A stretch of DNA of 64,000 nt from Agrococcus sp. SL85 (lineage in GTDB: Bacteria > Actinomycetota > Actinomycetes > Actinomycetales > Microbacteriaceae): NCBI RefSeq assembly GCF_026625845.1, contig NZ_CP113066.1, positions 2,356,001 through 2,420,000 of the forward strand, written 5' to 3'. Below the pieces are notes generated by a model. It did no database searches and was not told the origin of the DNA. It saw only the letters and a list, made by a program, of their open reading frames with translations. How positions within the stretch are numbered: position 1 is the stretch's first letter; each line of letters starts with the position of its first letter. This document shows positions 27,709-37,274 of the stretch, piece by piece. A program made the position numbers and the translations under genes.

Positions 27709-28228
27709 GTGACCGATCCCGCCGACGCCGCCGCGATCGAGCGGGCCCGCGCCGCGCTCGTCGCCACGGCCGAGCGCCTCGCCGCCGCGGGCGCGCGGGA
27801 GGAGGCGCTCGCCGAGGCTCGTCGAGCCGCGGCCCGTGCTCGGCGTGCGGCGCGCCCCTCGGATGCGACGGCTGGGCAGCGCATGGCGCCTCGGCGCGCT
27901 GCTGCTCGACCGCGAGGGCCGGCCATGGCGCACGGGGCTCTCGACGCGCGTCGCCGAGCCCGGCAGGCCCCAGCACCTCTCGAGCTCTGCCGAGGAGCGT
28001 CGTGCCCTCCGGGCGGCGGCGCTGCGGGGCGGCTTCGCGATGGGCGAGACGGTGAACCACGGCGTCGCCCCCATCGCCGTCGACGGTTCGCTCGTCGGCG
28101 GCGACGGCCCGCTGCGCATCGTCGGCGGCGAGGCCAGGGTGCACTGGGGCACCGACGCCCCCGTGCCGCTCGAGCGCTACCTCGACGACCTGGGCGACCT
28201 GCTGCTGCACCCGCCGCAGGGCGCGTAG
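27709..28228 (+). pseudogene. conserved hypothetical protein, frameshifted as assembled
   Basis: Two frames make one protein of about 173 aa. The first is a helical N-terminus (ADAAAIERARAALVATAERLAAAG). The second reads LVEPRPVLGVRRAPRMRRLGSAWRLGALLLDREGRPWRTG and continues with NHGVAPIAVDGSLVGGDGPLRIV. The break is at 27815-27821 (AGGCTCG). Reading AGGCGCTCG gives AEALVEPRPVL and restores one frame. The family seems to be a Microbacteriaceae-type uncharacterised protein; I do not assign a function. Confidence 0.6.
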
Positions 28229-28293
28229 CGGGCCATCGGCGCCTGACAGCCGCCGCGCACCTCGCGGTCAGGCGGCGGTGCGAGCGTCGGGGC

Positions 28294-28776
28294 ATGACCG
28301 ATCACGACGACCAGCTCGAGACCATCGCCGACATCATGCGCGCGACCCGCATCGCCTCGCTCGCCTACCGCTCCCTCGAGGGCAGCCTCGTCTCCACGCC
28401 CATGGGCACCCAGGACTTCGAGGATCCGGGCACGGTCTGGTTCCTCACCGAGCGCTCGAGCGCGAAGGTCGACGCGATCGCGGCCGACCCGCGCGTCAAC
28501 GTGCACTACGCGAGCAAGGAGGGCTGGGTCTCGCTCGCGGGCACCGCGCGCTTCAGCGACGACCGGGCGAAGCTGCACGAGCTGTGGGACGCCTCCGCGA
28601 GCGCATGGATGCCGGGCGGTCCCGACGACCCCGAGAGCGGGCTGCTCGAGGTGACCGGCACGAGCGCGGAGTACTGGGACTCCCCCGGCGCGGTCGCGGT
28701 CGCGATCCAGCTCGCGAAGGGCCTGCTCACCCGCGAGCAGCCGGAGCCCGGCGACAACGACGTGGTGCCCCTCTGA
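28294..28776 (+). CDS. pyridoxamine 5'-phosphate oxidase-like (general stress protein 26 type)
   Basis: A 160-aa split-barrel flavin-binding protein: DIMRATRIASLAYRSLEGSLVSTPMGTQDFED, then VWFLTERSSAKVDAIAADPRVNVHYAS and GWVSLAGTARFSDD. Homologues bind FMN or F420 and are linked to general stress. No C-terminal extension. Coding is complete with ATG start. Confidence 0.85.
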   Translation: MTDHDDQLETIADIMRATRIASLAYRSLEGSLVSTPMGTQDFEDPGTVWFLTERSSAKVDAIAADPRVNVHYASKEGWVSLAGTARFSDDRAKLHELWDASASAWMPGGPDDPESGLLEVTGTSAEYWDSPGAVAVAIQLAKGLLTREQPEPGDNDVVPL

Positions 28777-28814
28777 GGCGCGCGCCTCGACCCTCGGGGC
28801 GCGGGTCCCCCGGC

Positions 28815-29192
28815 GCGACCGCGCGCGCCCGGGGCCCGCGGCCTCCTGGGGACGCCTGGGAGCGCTTCGCGCGGCCCGCGCTCTGGCCGTCGTGGGCACC
28901 CCACATCGCGGCGGTGCGGTGCCGCGACGACCGGATCCGCGTCGGAGCGCATGGCCATGTGCGCGCGGTGGGCGGCCTCCTCGCGCGCTTCCGCGTGGAC
29001 GCGGTCGACGAGCCCGCCATGCGCTGGAGCTGGACCGTGCGCGCGGCGGGCCTGCGCGTGCGGCTCGAGCATGGCGTCGACGCGGCGGGCGAGGGCAGCG
29101 AGGCGTGGGCGCGCATCCTGGCGCCCCGACCGCTCGCGCTGCTCTACGCGCCCATCGCGGCCCTCGCGCTCCGGCGGCTCGTCGCGACCTAG
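28815..29192 (+). pseudogene. SRPBCC/polyketide-cyclase-like protein without a start codon
   Basis: The frame encodes an SRPBCC-like domain: GDAWERFARPALWPSWAPHIAAVRC, then RFRVDAVDEPAMRWSWTVRAAGLRVRLEHGVD, ending ALLYAPIAALALRRLV. The frame is open upstream but has no ATG, GTG or TTG between the previous stop and the domain. Codon GCG at 28815, directly before TARAR, sits where a GTG start would be expected. Either the start is a rare codon or it has been lost by a single change. Ligand unknown. Confidence 0.55.
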
Positions 29193-29269
29193 GCCATCCG
29201 GCCGGGTGCGGGCCCGCCATCGCGGGCTGCGGCAGGACAGCACGGCGCCTGGCACGGCAGGATGGCAGC

Positions 29270-30088
29270 GTGCCCTTCACGCTCGCCCACGCCGCCGCGG
29301 TGCTGCCGCTGCTCCGGCGCCCGTGGAGCGCTCCCGCGCTCGTCGCCGGCGCGATGGCGCCGGACATCCCCTATTCCCTCGCCGCGCTCGGCATCCCGGT
29401 GGGGGCGCAGTCCTGGTACGCGCCGCTCCTGAACGCGACGACGAGCCACAGCCCGCTCGGCGCGCTGGCCGTCTCGCTGCCGCTCGGCCTCGCCCTCGCC
29501 GCGCTCCTCATCGCGGCGGGCGCACCGCTCCGCGCGGCGCTGCCCGCCAGCACGTCACCGCTGCGCCTCCCGCGCCGGCGCCCGCTGTCCGCGCTCTCGT
29601 GGGTCGTGCTCTCCTGCGCCGTCGGCATCGCGACGCACCTGCTCTGGGACGGCCTCGCGCACGGCGACGGCTGGCTCGCCGAGCTCGCACCAGGCCTCCG
29701 CGAGCCGGCGATCGGCGACCTCAGCGGGTCGCGGCTGCTGCAGCACGCGAGCACGGCCCTCGGCCTCGGGGCCCTCGCCTGGTGGCTCCGGGCGCATCGC
29801 GATCGGCTGCCGCTCGCGCAGCACCCGCGCGAGGCGCGGCGCGCCGCCCTCGGGCTGGGCGCGCTCGTCGCGGTCGCGGGCGTCGGCGCCGTGGCCGCGG
29901 CGATCCCCGTCGTCGAGGCGGCGGACGGCATCGCGGGGCGCGATGCGCTCGAGACCGCCCTCGCCGCCGCTGCGAAGGGCGCGGGGATCGCCGCGCTGCT
30001 CGCGACCGCCACCGCCCTCGCCGCCTGGTGGGCCGGCCGGGCAGCCCGGGCCGTCCGTGCCGTCCGCCGCGTGCGTCGGCGACCCTAG
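29270..30088 (+). CDS. DUF4184 family membrane protein
   Basis: A 272-aa membrane protein beginning VPFTLAHAAAVLPLLRRPWSAPALVAGAMAPDIPY, the conserved opening of DUF4184 proteins. It contains ATHLLWDGLAHGDGWLA and about six hydrophobic helices. Conserved His and Asp residues in the first 35 and near residue 130 suggest a metal site like membrane-bound hydrolases (inference). GTG start. No assigned function. Confidence 0.82.
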   Translation: MPFTLAHAAAVLPLLRRPWSAPALVAGAMAPDIPYSLAALGIPVGAQSWYAPLLNATTSHSPLGALAVSLPLGLALAALLIAAGAPLRAALPASTSPLRLPRRRPLSALSWVVLSCAVGIATHLLWDGLAHGDGWLAELAPGLREPAIGDLSGSRLLQHASTALGLGALAWWLRAHRDRLPLAQHPREARRAALGLGALVAVAGVGAVAAAIPVVEAADGIAGRDALETALAAAAKGAGIAALLATATALAAWWAGRAARAVRAVRRVRRRP

Positions 30089-30725
30089 GGCCCCTCGCCG
30101 AGCGCATCGCAGCGCGCCACCGCCCACGCGAGCAGCGCGTCGCGCTGCGGCTCGGGCGAGGGCAGGAGCAGGCTCGAGCGGCGTCCCCGCGAGGCTCGGC
30201 GCGGATCCGCAGCAGCGTGCCCTGCGTGTCCTCGGCGACGGCGTGGAGGTCGCAGCGCCCCGGCTCGGACGGCAGCTCGACGACCGTCGGCGCCGCGCCG
30301 CCTTCCAGGTCGAGCCCGATCGGCCGCCTCGCCGCTCGGCCGCCGTCCGGGCCGACCGGCGCGAGCAGCGTCGTGGCGCCGACGTCGAGCAGGCGACCGA
30401 GGCGGCCCTCGCCCGCGACGGGTGCCACCCCGAGGCGCAGCGTGGCCTCGCCCGCGCCCGCGGCAGGGATCTCGGGCTCCGACCACCGCACCGCGGCGAC
30501 GCGGTCGGCGAACGCCCGCGCGTCGCACGCGGCGTCGTCGAGGCCCTCGAGCTGCGCGAGCGGATCCTCCGGGGCGCGCTCGACCCTGGTGCCGTCGGCG
30601 AGGTCGAGCACGGCGACGTGCTCGATCGGCGAGCGCTCGCACGTGGGCGCGAACAGCGCGAGCGCGGCCGCGACCGCCGTCGCGCCCCGCCGTCGTGCCC
30701 GCACGCGCCATCCTGGCACCGGCAC
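30085..30725 (-). pseudogene. hypothetical exported protein, double-frameshifted as assembled
   Basis: A protein of about 215 aa with an N-terminal basic region and hydrophobic stretch ending ALFAPTCERS, possibly a lipoprotein or secretion signal. No recognised domain. Near the 3' end the frame breaks twice, at 30192-30198 and 30170-30176, both AGGCTCG. Inserting the two bases to give AGGCGCTCG at each joins RAERLAGTPLERLLLPSPEPQRDALL and restores a single frame ending at 30085. The stop overlaps the end of the convergent DUF4184 gene by 4 bases. Confidence 0.6.
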
Positions 30726-30937
30726 GTGCCCGCCCTACTCGCTCGCGCCGCGTGGGCGCGATGGGGAGTTCTCCCCATCGCGGCGCACGGCCCTGGGTGC
30801 GTACGGTGAGATCGCTGGACGAGCGGCGTCGCGTACGCGCCGCTCGGGACTTCGCCCCCGGTGCCCGGACCTCCCCTCCGCGGCATCGGGGGCGTCCTCT
30901 TCCCCGCCGCGGACCGGTGCCGGCCGGGCCTCTCGCG

Positions 30938-31606
30938 CTACTGGCCGAGCGCGGCGGCGATCGCCGCCTCGAGGTCCTCGAGCCGCTGCAGCTCGACCTG
31001 CTCGCCGTCGACGTAGAAGGTCGGCGTGGACTGCACGCCGAGCGCGAGGCCGGCGTTCGCGTCGAGCGCGACGCGCTCGAGCGTCGCGTCGTCGGCCACG
31101 GCGGCGTCGTAGGCGACGAGGTCGAGGCCGAGCTCCGACGCGTAGCTGCGGAAGGCGGCAGTGGCGTCGGCACCGCCCGACCAGTCGGCCTGCCGCTCGA
31201 AGAGCAGGTCGTGCATCGGCGCGAACGCGCCCTGCTGGGCCGCGGCCTCCGCGGCGAGCGCGGCGGGCACGGCATCGGGGTGGCTCGGCAGCGGGAAGTG
31301 CCGCACGGCGAAGGTCACCCGGCCCTCGTAGCGCTCCATGAGGTCGTCGACCACGGGATGGAAGGAGCCGCACGCGGGGCACTCGTAGTCGAGGAACTCG
31401 ACCACCACCGGCGCCTCCGGCCCCGCGTCCGCGAGCACGTGCGTCGAGGCGTCGACGAGCTCGGGCGCGGGGCCGCTCGTCGTCGCCGCGCTCGGCAGCG
31501 CGGGCGTCGCGGCCTCCCAGGGCCGCACCACCAGCAGCGCGACCGCGACGACGAGCACCGCCGCCCCGAGGACGGCGAGCAGGGAGCGGAGCGCGGAGCG
31601 AGGCAT
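30938..31606 (-). CDS. DsbA-like thioredoxin-fold protein, membrane-anchored
   Basis: A 222-aa exported thiol oxidoreductase. One N-terminal signal-anchor helix (LLAVLGAAVLVVAVALLVV) is followed by a thioredoxin fold with redox motif ECPAC in VVEFLDYECPACGSFHPV. The cis-Pro loop is GVQSTPTFYVDG. It resembles actinobacterial DsbA-like proteins (DSBA_thioredoxin_4) that assist oxidative folding outside the membrane. Monocistronic as far as can be seen. Confidence 0.88.
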   Translation of the reverse strand: MPRSALRSLLAVLGAAVLVVAVALLVVRPWEAATPALPSAATTSGPAPELVDASTHVLADAGPEAPVVVEFLDYECPACGSFHPVVDDLMERYEGRVTFAVRHFPLPSHPDAVPAALAAEAAAQQGAFAPMHDLLFERQADWSGGADATAAFRSYASELGLDLVAYDAAVADDATLERVALDANAGLALGVQSTPTFYVDGEQVELQRLEDLEAAIAAALGQ

Positions 31607-31666
31607 GCGGCAAGGCTATCGACGAGCGGACGGCGGACCGGGCGGCGCCGGAGCTAGGGTTGCGGC

Positions 31667-31951
31667 GTGGAGCTCGAGTTCGACGCCGTCGCCATCGAGT
31701 GGCGCGGCCCCGCGCCGTTCGTCTTCGTGCCGCTGCCGGAGGACGAGGCGCAGGTCGTCGCCGAGAGCGCGCGCGAGCTCACCTACGGCTGGGGCGTCAT
31801 CCCGGTGAGCGCGCGCATCGGCGGCACCGAGTTCACGACCTCGCTGTTCCCCCGCGACGGCGGCTACCTCCTGCCCGTGAAGGTCGCCGTGCAACGGGCC
31901 GAGGGCGTCGGCGTCGGCGACGCCGTGCACGCGCTGCTGCGCCTCGGCTGA
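31667..31951 (+). CDS. DUF1905 domain protein
   Basis: A 94-aa beta-barrel-like protein: FDAVAIEWRGPAPFVFVPLPEDEA, then YGWGVIPVSARIGGTEFTTSLFPRDGGYLLPVK, the conserved core of DUF1905. Function unknown. GTG start. Confidence 0.85.
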   Translation: MELEFDAVAIEWRGPAPFVFVPLPEDEAQVVAESARELTYGWGVIPVSARIGGTEFTTSLFPRDGGYLLPVKVAVQRAEGVGVGDAVHALLRLG

Positions 31952-32019
31952 GGCCGGGGCCGGGCGGACCGTCGGCGGCCGCGGGTAGCATCGGCCACCC
32001 CTGGAGGACGGAGGCCGGC

Positions 32020-34218
32020 ATGGGCGTGGGCATGGGGATGGGCGAGCGGATGGGTGACGTCGCCGCACGGGTGGCACGGACGGGCGAGCGCGCCCTGCAC
32101 CGGCTCGCGAGGCCGGCGGCGTTCGCGCTCGCACCCGTGCTGCTGCGCCAGGCGCGGGGGCTGCGCTCGGGGCTCGTGTGGCTGCCGGAGCCGAAGGGCC
32201 CCCGGCACGGGCTCGTCGATCCGGTGGGCGTGGCCGAGGTCTCCGCGCCGCTGCGGCTGCTCGCGATCGGCGACTCCACCGCCACGGGCGTGGGCGTCGA
32301 CCGCCTCGAGGACGGCCTCGTCGTGCAGACCGCCGCCCGGCTCGCCGACGCGCAGCGGCGTCCCGTGGCCTGGCGGATCGAGGGGCTCGAGGGCTCGACC
32401 GCCGCGCAGGTGCTCGAGCGGCACCTGCCCGCGGTCGACGGCGAGCACGACGCGATCCTCGTGCTCGTGGGCGCGAACGACGCCCTCCAGCTCGTGCCGC
32501 GCGGGCGCTTCGACCGCGCGGTCCGCGCGCTCGTCGCGGGCCTCCGCCCGCACCTCGCGCCCGGCGGCGTCATCGCGCTCGCCGGCGCGCCCCAGATCGA
32601 CACGTTCGTCTGGCTGCCGGAGCCCATCCGCTCGCTCATGGGCGGGCACGCCCGCAGCCTCGACGACGCGCTGCAGCGCATCGCCTCCTCCGAGCCGGGC
32701 GTCCGGCACCTGCCGACGCCCGCGATCGTCGATCCCGAGCAGCACGCGGCCGACGGCTTCCACCCCTCCGCATCGGGCTACTCCGCCTGGTCGGGCGTCG
32801 TGGCGCCCCGGCTCTCGCAGTCGCTCGACCGCGCCGCCGCCGCGCTGCGCCACGGCATCGTGCCGCCGTTCCTGCTCGAGCGGATCGTCGCGGCCGACAC
32901 GGGCGCGTCGGTCGTCGCGCAGCGCACCCTCGGGCTCGACCGCGACGTGCGGGCAGAGCGCTCGGCGCCGGGCCGCGCGGGCCTGCGCGCCGCGGCCCCC
33001 GCCCGCGTGCCGGGCGAGCCGCCCGCTCCCGACCGGGTCGTGAGCGACGCACGCGGCACGACCGCGCTGCCCGGCGAGGTCGTGCGGCGCGAGGGCGACG
33101 CCCCCACGGGCGACGACGCCGCGGACGCGGCCTTCGACGGCCTCGGCGCCTCCTGGCGCATGCTCTTCGAGGCGTTCGCGCGCGACTCGCTCGACGGCGC
33201 GGGCATGCCGCTGCTCGCGACCGTCCACTACGGGCAGCGCTACGACAACGCGTTCTGGGACGGCGAGCGGATGGTCTTCGGCGACGGCGACGGCGAGGTG
33301 TTCGCGGGCTTCACGCGCGCGATCGACGTGATCGGGCACGAGCTCGGCCACGGTCTGATCTCGTCGACCGCCGACCTCGTCTACCGCGATCAGCCCGGTG
33401 CGCTCAACGAGTCGATCGCCGATGTGCTCGGGGCGCTCGTCAAGCAGCACGCGCTGGGCCAGACCGCCGAGGAGGCCGACTGGCTCATCGGCGCCGGCGT
33501 CTTCACCGAGCGCGTGCAGGGGCGCGCGCTGCGGTCGATGGCCGAGCCCGGCAGCGCCTACGACGACCCCGTGCTCGGGCGCGACCCGCAGCCCGGCCAC
33601 ATGCGCGACCTCGTCGTGACCACCGACGACCTCGGCGGCGTGCACATCAACTCGGGCATCCCCAACCGCGCCTTCCACCTCGTCGCGACGACGATCGGCG
33701 GCGAGGCCTGGGGCGCACCCGGGCTGCTCTGGATGGACGCGCTCACGGGCGGCCTCTCCCCCACCGCCGACTTCGCGGCCTTCGCCGCCGCGACGACCGA
33801 GGCCGCGATCGCGCGCTACGGCGAGGGCTCGACCGAGGCGGCCGCCGTCGCGGAGGCCTGGGTCGCGGTCGGCGTCGTCGACGGAGCGGCGGCCGCGGCC
33901 GAGCCCGCCGAGACGGGCGACACGGTGCGCGTCGCGCGCTCGGGCGGCATGCTCGGCCGGACGCGCGCCGCAGTCCTCACGGCCCGGGCGATCCCCGGCG
34001 ACGACCTCGAGCACCTCGACCGGCTCGTGCTCTCGGGCGAGCTCGAGGGGCTCGACGCCGAGGCGCCGGTGCCCGACGCGCCCCTCTGGCGCGTGACGGT
34101 CGAGACCCGCTGCGACGTCACGGTCGCCGAGCCGCTGCTGTCCGAGGAGGTGCTCGCGCTCTTCCGGCGGCTGCTGGAGCTGGGCGAGGCGCCGGCCGCC
34201 GAGGGGCCCGGCAGCTAG
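32020..34218 (+). CDS. SGNH esterase - protealysin-type M4 metalloprotease - emfourin-like inhibitor fusion
   Basis: A single 732-aa frame with three recognisable parts. Residues about 80-275: SGNH/GDSL hydrolase with nucleophile in IGDSTATG (Ser86), GANDAL, and Asp245/His248 in DGFHPS. Residues about 285-625: M4 thermolysin-like peptidase. It opens RHGIVPPFLLERI, the usual N-terminus of protealysins. The zinc site is HELGH (His440, His444) with Glu464 in NESIAD, and the catalytic His is about 542 in GGVHINSGIPNRAF. Residues about 640-725: VRVARSGGMLGRTR and following, resembling emfourin, the protealysin inhibitor. No signal peptide is evident, so activity may be cytosolic or need unusual export. 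The ATG follows GGAGG. Domain calls 1 and 2 are firm; domain 3 is probable. Confidence 0.85.
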   Translation: MGVGMGMGERMGDVAARVARTGERALHRLARPAAFALAPVLLRQARGLRSGLVWLPEPKGPRHGLVDPVGVAEVSAPLRLLAIGDSTATGVGVDRLEDGLVVQTAARLADAQRRPVAWRIEGLEGSTAAQVLERHLPAVDGEHDAILVLVGANDALQLVPRGRFDRAVRALVAGLRPHLAPGGVIALAGAPQIDTFVWLPEPIRSLMGGHARSLDDALQRIASSEPGVRHLPTPAIVDPEQHAADGFHPSASGYSAWSGVVAPRLSQSLDRAAAALRHGIVPPFLLERIVAADTGASVVAQRTLGLDRDVRAERSAPGRAGLRAAAPARVPGEPPAPDRVVSDARGTTALPGEVVRREGDAPTGDDAADAAFDGLGASWRMLFEAFARDSLDGAGMPLLATVHYGQRYDNAFWDGERMVFGDGDGEVFAGFTRAIDVIGHELGHGLISSTADLVYRDQPGALNESIADVLGALVKQHALGQTAEEADWLIGAGVFTERVQGRALRSMAEPGSAYDDPVLGRDPQPGHMRDLVVTTDDLGGVHINSGIPNRAFHLVATTIGGEAWGAPGLLWMDALTGGLSPTADFAAFAAATTEAAIARYGEGSTEAAAVAEAWVAVGVVDGAAAAAEPAETGDTVRVARSGGMLGRTRAAVLTARAIPGDDLEHLDRLVLSGELEGLDAEAPVPDAPLWRVTVETRCDVTVAEPLLSEEVLALFRRLLELGEAPAAEGPGS

Positions 34219-35896
34219 TCGATCGCGGCGGCGGCTGCGCGGATCGCGGCCTCCCGGATCTCGACGATGTAGGGCGCCACGACCTCGCGCGAGACCCTGC
34301 AGTCGGCGACGAAGACGCCCTCGGCGCCCGTCGCGAGCCACGCCTCGAGCAGCGCGAGGTCGTCGAGCCGCTCGATCACCGCGCCCTCCGCGCCGAGCGC
34401 GCGCCCGAGCGCGGCGAAGTCGGCCTGCTCGATGAGCATGGGCTCCTCCGCGACGCCGCGCACCGCGTACTGGTGCACCTCGGCGCCGTAGGCCGCGTCG
34501 TTGCACACCACGATCACGCCGCGCCGCACCGACCGCACGACGGTGTCGAGGTCGGCGAGGCCCATGAGCGCGCCGCCGTCGCCCGTGACGAGGACCGTCG
34601 TCGTCTCCGGCCGCGCGACGGCGGCGCCGACGGCGCTCGGCAGCCCGAGGCCGATCGTCTGGAACGCGGTGCCGACCATGACCAGCCGCTCGGGGTCGGC
34701 GACGGAGAGGTAGGTGGGCGCCCATCCGATGAAGTGCCCGCCGTCCTGCACGACGACGCGGTCCGCGGGCAGGACGCGCTCGAGCGCGCGGAAGAGGCTC
34801 CGCGGGTCGAGCCGGGCGTCGCCCGCCACGGCGTCGCCGTCGGGTCGCTCGTCGTGGATGCCGGTGACGTCGGCGAGGCCCGCCCCTGCCCACCCGGCGC
34901 CGGGCCGCGCCGGGCGCCGGGCGCCGAGCGACGCGAGCAGCGCCTCGGCCGCGAGGCGCGCATCGGCACGGAGGTGGGCGTCGACGCGCGGGTTCGTCGG
35001 CGCCGGCGCGACATCGACCTGGGCGACGTGCGCATCGTCGCCGAAGGCGTCGCCGAAGCGCGTCTGGAAGGCGTTGAGCCCCGCGCCGACGACGAGCACG
35101 ACGTCGGCGCCCTCGATCGCCGCGGCGGCGCGGTCGGAGGCGAAGCCGCCGCAGATGCCGAGGTGGGCCGCGCGGTCGTCGAAGACGCCGGAGCCGAGGG
35201 CGCTCGATGCGGTGCGGGCGCCCAGCCTGCGCGGCGAGGCGACGGAGCGGCGCCGCGGCGCCCGCGAGGTGCGCGCCGCGGCCCGCGATGACGAGCGGGC
35301 GCTCGGCGGCCAGCAGGCGCGCGGCGAGCCTCGTCCACCGCGCTCGCCTCCGGGGCCTCGGGCTCCGGCAGCGCGACGGGCGCGGGCGTCGCCTCGGCGC
35401 CCGCCTCGGCGTGGGCGAGGTCGTACGGCAGCGCGAGCACGACGGGCGTGCGGTCGGCGAGCGCGGTGCGCACGGCCCGGGCTGCGTCGGCGGCCGGGTG
35501 CTCGGCCGAGACGACGATGGTGGGCGCTCCCGCGCCCGCGGCGATCGCCGCCTGGTCGACGTCGAAGGGCCGCATGCCCGTCGAGGGCCGGTCGCCCACC
35601 ACGAGCACGAGCGGGATGCGCGCGATCGCGGCCTCGGCCAGCGGCGTCACCGCGTTCGTGAAGCCGGCACCGTAGGTGACGCTCGCGACGCCGAGGCGGC
35701 CGCTCGCGCGGTGGTAGGCGTCGGCCGCCGCGACGGCGCCCGCCTCGTGGCGGACCGCCGTGAGGCGCATGGCGCCGCGGCGCACGACGGCGTCGAGGAA
35801 CCAGGCGTTGCCGTTGCCCATGAGGGCGAAGACGTCGTCGGCGTGGCGCTCGAGCTCGGCGGCGACGGCGGCGGAGACGGAGGTGGGGTGCAGCAC
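34215..35896 (-). pseudogene. thiamine-diphosphate enzyme (acetolactate synthase-like), double-frameshifted as assembled
   Basis: A ThDP-dependent enzyme of about 560 aa. The N-terminal PYR domain has VRHEAGAVAAADAYHRASG with the cofactor-activating Glu. The C-terminal domain has the ThDP motif GDGGALMGLADLDT to VVCNDAAYG. The frame breaks twice in the middle domain, at 35325-35331 (CGAGCCT) and 35223-35228 (CAGCCT). On the minus strand these read AGGCT where AGGCGCT restores DEALAARLLAAERPLVIAG and QALGARTASSALGSGVF. Start GTG 35896 is chosen because GAGAGG precedes it. Substrate (2-oxo acid) unknown. Its stop overlaps that of the convergent fusion gene. Confidence 0.75.
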
Positions 35897-36048
35897 GGCG
35901 GTGCCTCTCACGGATGGGGAGGCACGGCGGATCACGCGGAGCCTCGTCAGACGGGTCCATGTGTGTCCAGCGACGTGCGCGTCGGCCCCATTTGTCGAGG
36001 CCCGGCGCCGCCCTCGGCGCCTGACGAGGCGATGCTAGCGGACGCGCG

Positions 36049-37203
36049 TCACTCGCGGAACGTCTCGCGCGCCGCGGTCGGCAGCCCCAGCTGGGCGTCG
36101 TGCGGATGCGCGCGCAGGTGCTCGCGCATGCGCGGGATCGCGAAGTCGACGAGGCCGCGCGCCGGCGCGACGACGATGCCCGCGTCGAGCAGGCGCGCGC
36201 GCTGCCGACCGGCGACGCCGGGCTGCGCGCCCATCCGCTGCGCCACCCGTCCGGTGGCCGCCGGGCCGTCGTCCTCGGCCATGGCGGCGAGGTAGTCGCG
36301 GTCGCGGGCCGAGAGGCCCCGGAGGGCGGGCACGATCACGCTCTCCCCCATGGCCTCGTGCGCGATGGCGACGGCGGCCTCGACGGCGGCGAGGTCGATC
36401 GCCGGGGCCTGCGCGTCGTGCTCCCACGCGCGCGCGCCGATCGACTGCACGAGGAAGGGGTAGCCCTCGCTCGCCCGCGCGGCGCGCTCGAGCGCCGCGT
36501 CGTCGATCGTGCGGCCCCTCGAGCGGATGGGCTCGGCGAGCGCGGCGCGCGCCTCGGCGAGCGTCAGGGTGTCGAGCCGGACCTGCTGGGCGCGGCGGAA
36601 GAACGTGAGCCCCTCGGCGTCGAGCGCCGCGGCGACGGCGGCGGGCACGCCCGCGGCGACGATCGCGGTGCGGCGGTCCTCGCGCATGAGGTGCTGTACC
36701 GCGACGGCGATGCGCCGCAGCTCGTCGAGCGCCTCGCGCGAGACCTCGTCGAGCGAGACGAGGAGGCCCGCGCCCCGGGCCTCGGCGAGCTCGACGAGCC
36801 GGGCGAGCATGCTCTCGAGCCGCGGCTCGCGCGGGTAGCGCTGCACGACCTGCGTCGTGGCGCCGCCGAGCTGCGGCAGGGTGACGCCCGTGAGCTCGCG
36901 CCCCACGGCCTCAGGATCGGCCGCCTGGAGGAGCTCCGGGAGCCGATCGTGCTCGAGGGCGTCGACGAGCCCGGCGTGGAGCGTGCCGTGCACGACCGTC
37001 CAGCCGCGCTCGCGGGCCTCGTCCTCGACGGCGTTCAGCAGCACCGTCTTGCCGACGCCGCGCATGCCCGTCACGAGCGCCGCCCGGAAGGGCGACCATG
37101 CACCGAGCCCCAGCACCTCGCGCCACTCGTCGAGCAGCGCGTCGCGCCCGGCGAGCATCGGCGGCGAGATGCCGAAGCCGGGCCGGAAGGGGTTGTCGTG
37201 CAC
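36049..37203 (-). CDS. AAA-type ATPase (ORC1/STAND-like NTPase)
   Basis: A 384-aa P-loop NTPase. It begins VHDNPFRPGFGISPPMLAGRDALLDEW; Walker A is TGMRGVGKTVLL and Walker B is GAGLLVSLDEV. The C-terminus resembles a winged helix (RVAQRMGAQPGVAGRQRARLLDAGIVV). Proteins of this build occur in many actinomycetes as stand-alone ATPases of unknown role; a regulatory or DNA-linked function is a guess. GTG at 37203 is preferred over ATG at 37230 because the conserved part starts there. Confidence 0.82.
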   Translation of the reverse strand: MHDNPFRPGFGISPPMLAGRDALLDEWREVLGLGAWSPFRAALVTGMRGVGKTVLLNAVEDEARERGWTVVHGTLHAGLVDALEHDRLPELLQAADPEAVGRELTGVTLPQLGGATTQVVQRYPREPRLESMLARLVELAEARGAGLLVSLDEVSREALDELRRIAVAVQHLMREDRRTAIVAAGVPAAVAAALDAEGLTFFRRAQQVRLDTLTLAEARAALAEPIRSRGRTIDDAALERAARASEGYPFLVQSIGARAWEHDAQAPAIDLAAVEAAVAIAHEAMGESVIVPALRGLSARDRDYLAAMAEDDGPAATGRVAQRMGAQPGVAGRQRARLLDAGIVVAPARGLVDFAIPRMREHLRAHPHDAQLGLPTAARETFRE

Positions 37204-37274
37204 GGGCCCACTGTGCCAGCGGGCACCCACGCCGCGGCGAGGCGCGCCGCCGCCCGCCGCCGCCTCGGTGCAGG

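Noticed and set aside
35897..36048. Thiamine riboswitch upstream of the ThDP enzyme
   Set aside because: No THI-box core sequence is visible in the 150-base gap, and use of ThDP as cofactor alone does not imply a riboswitch.
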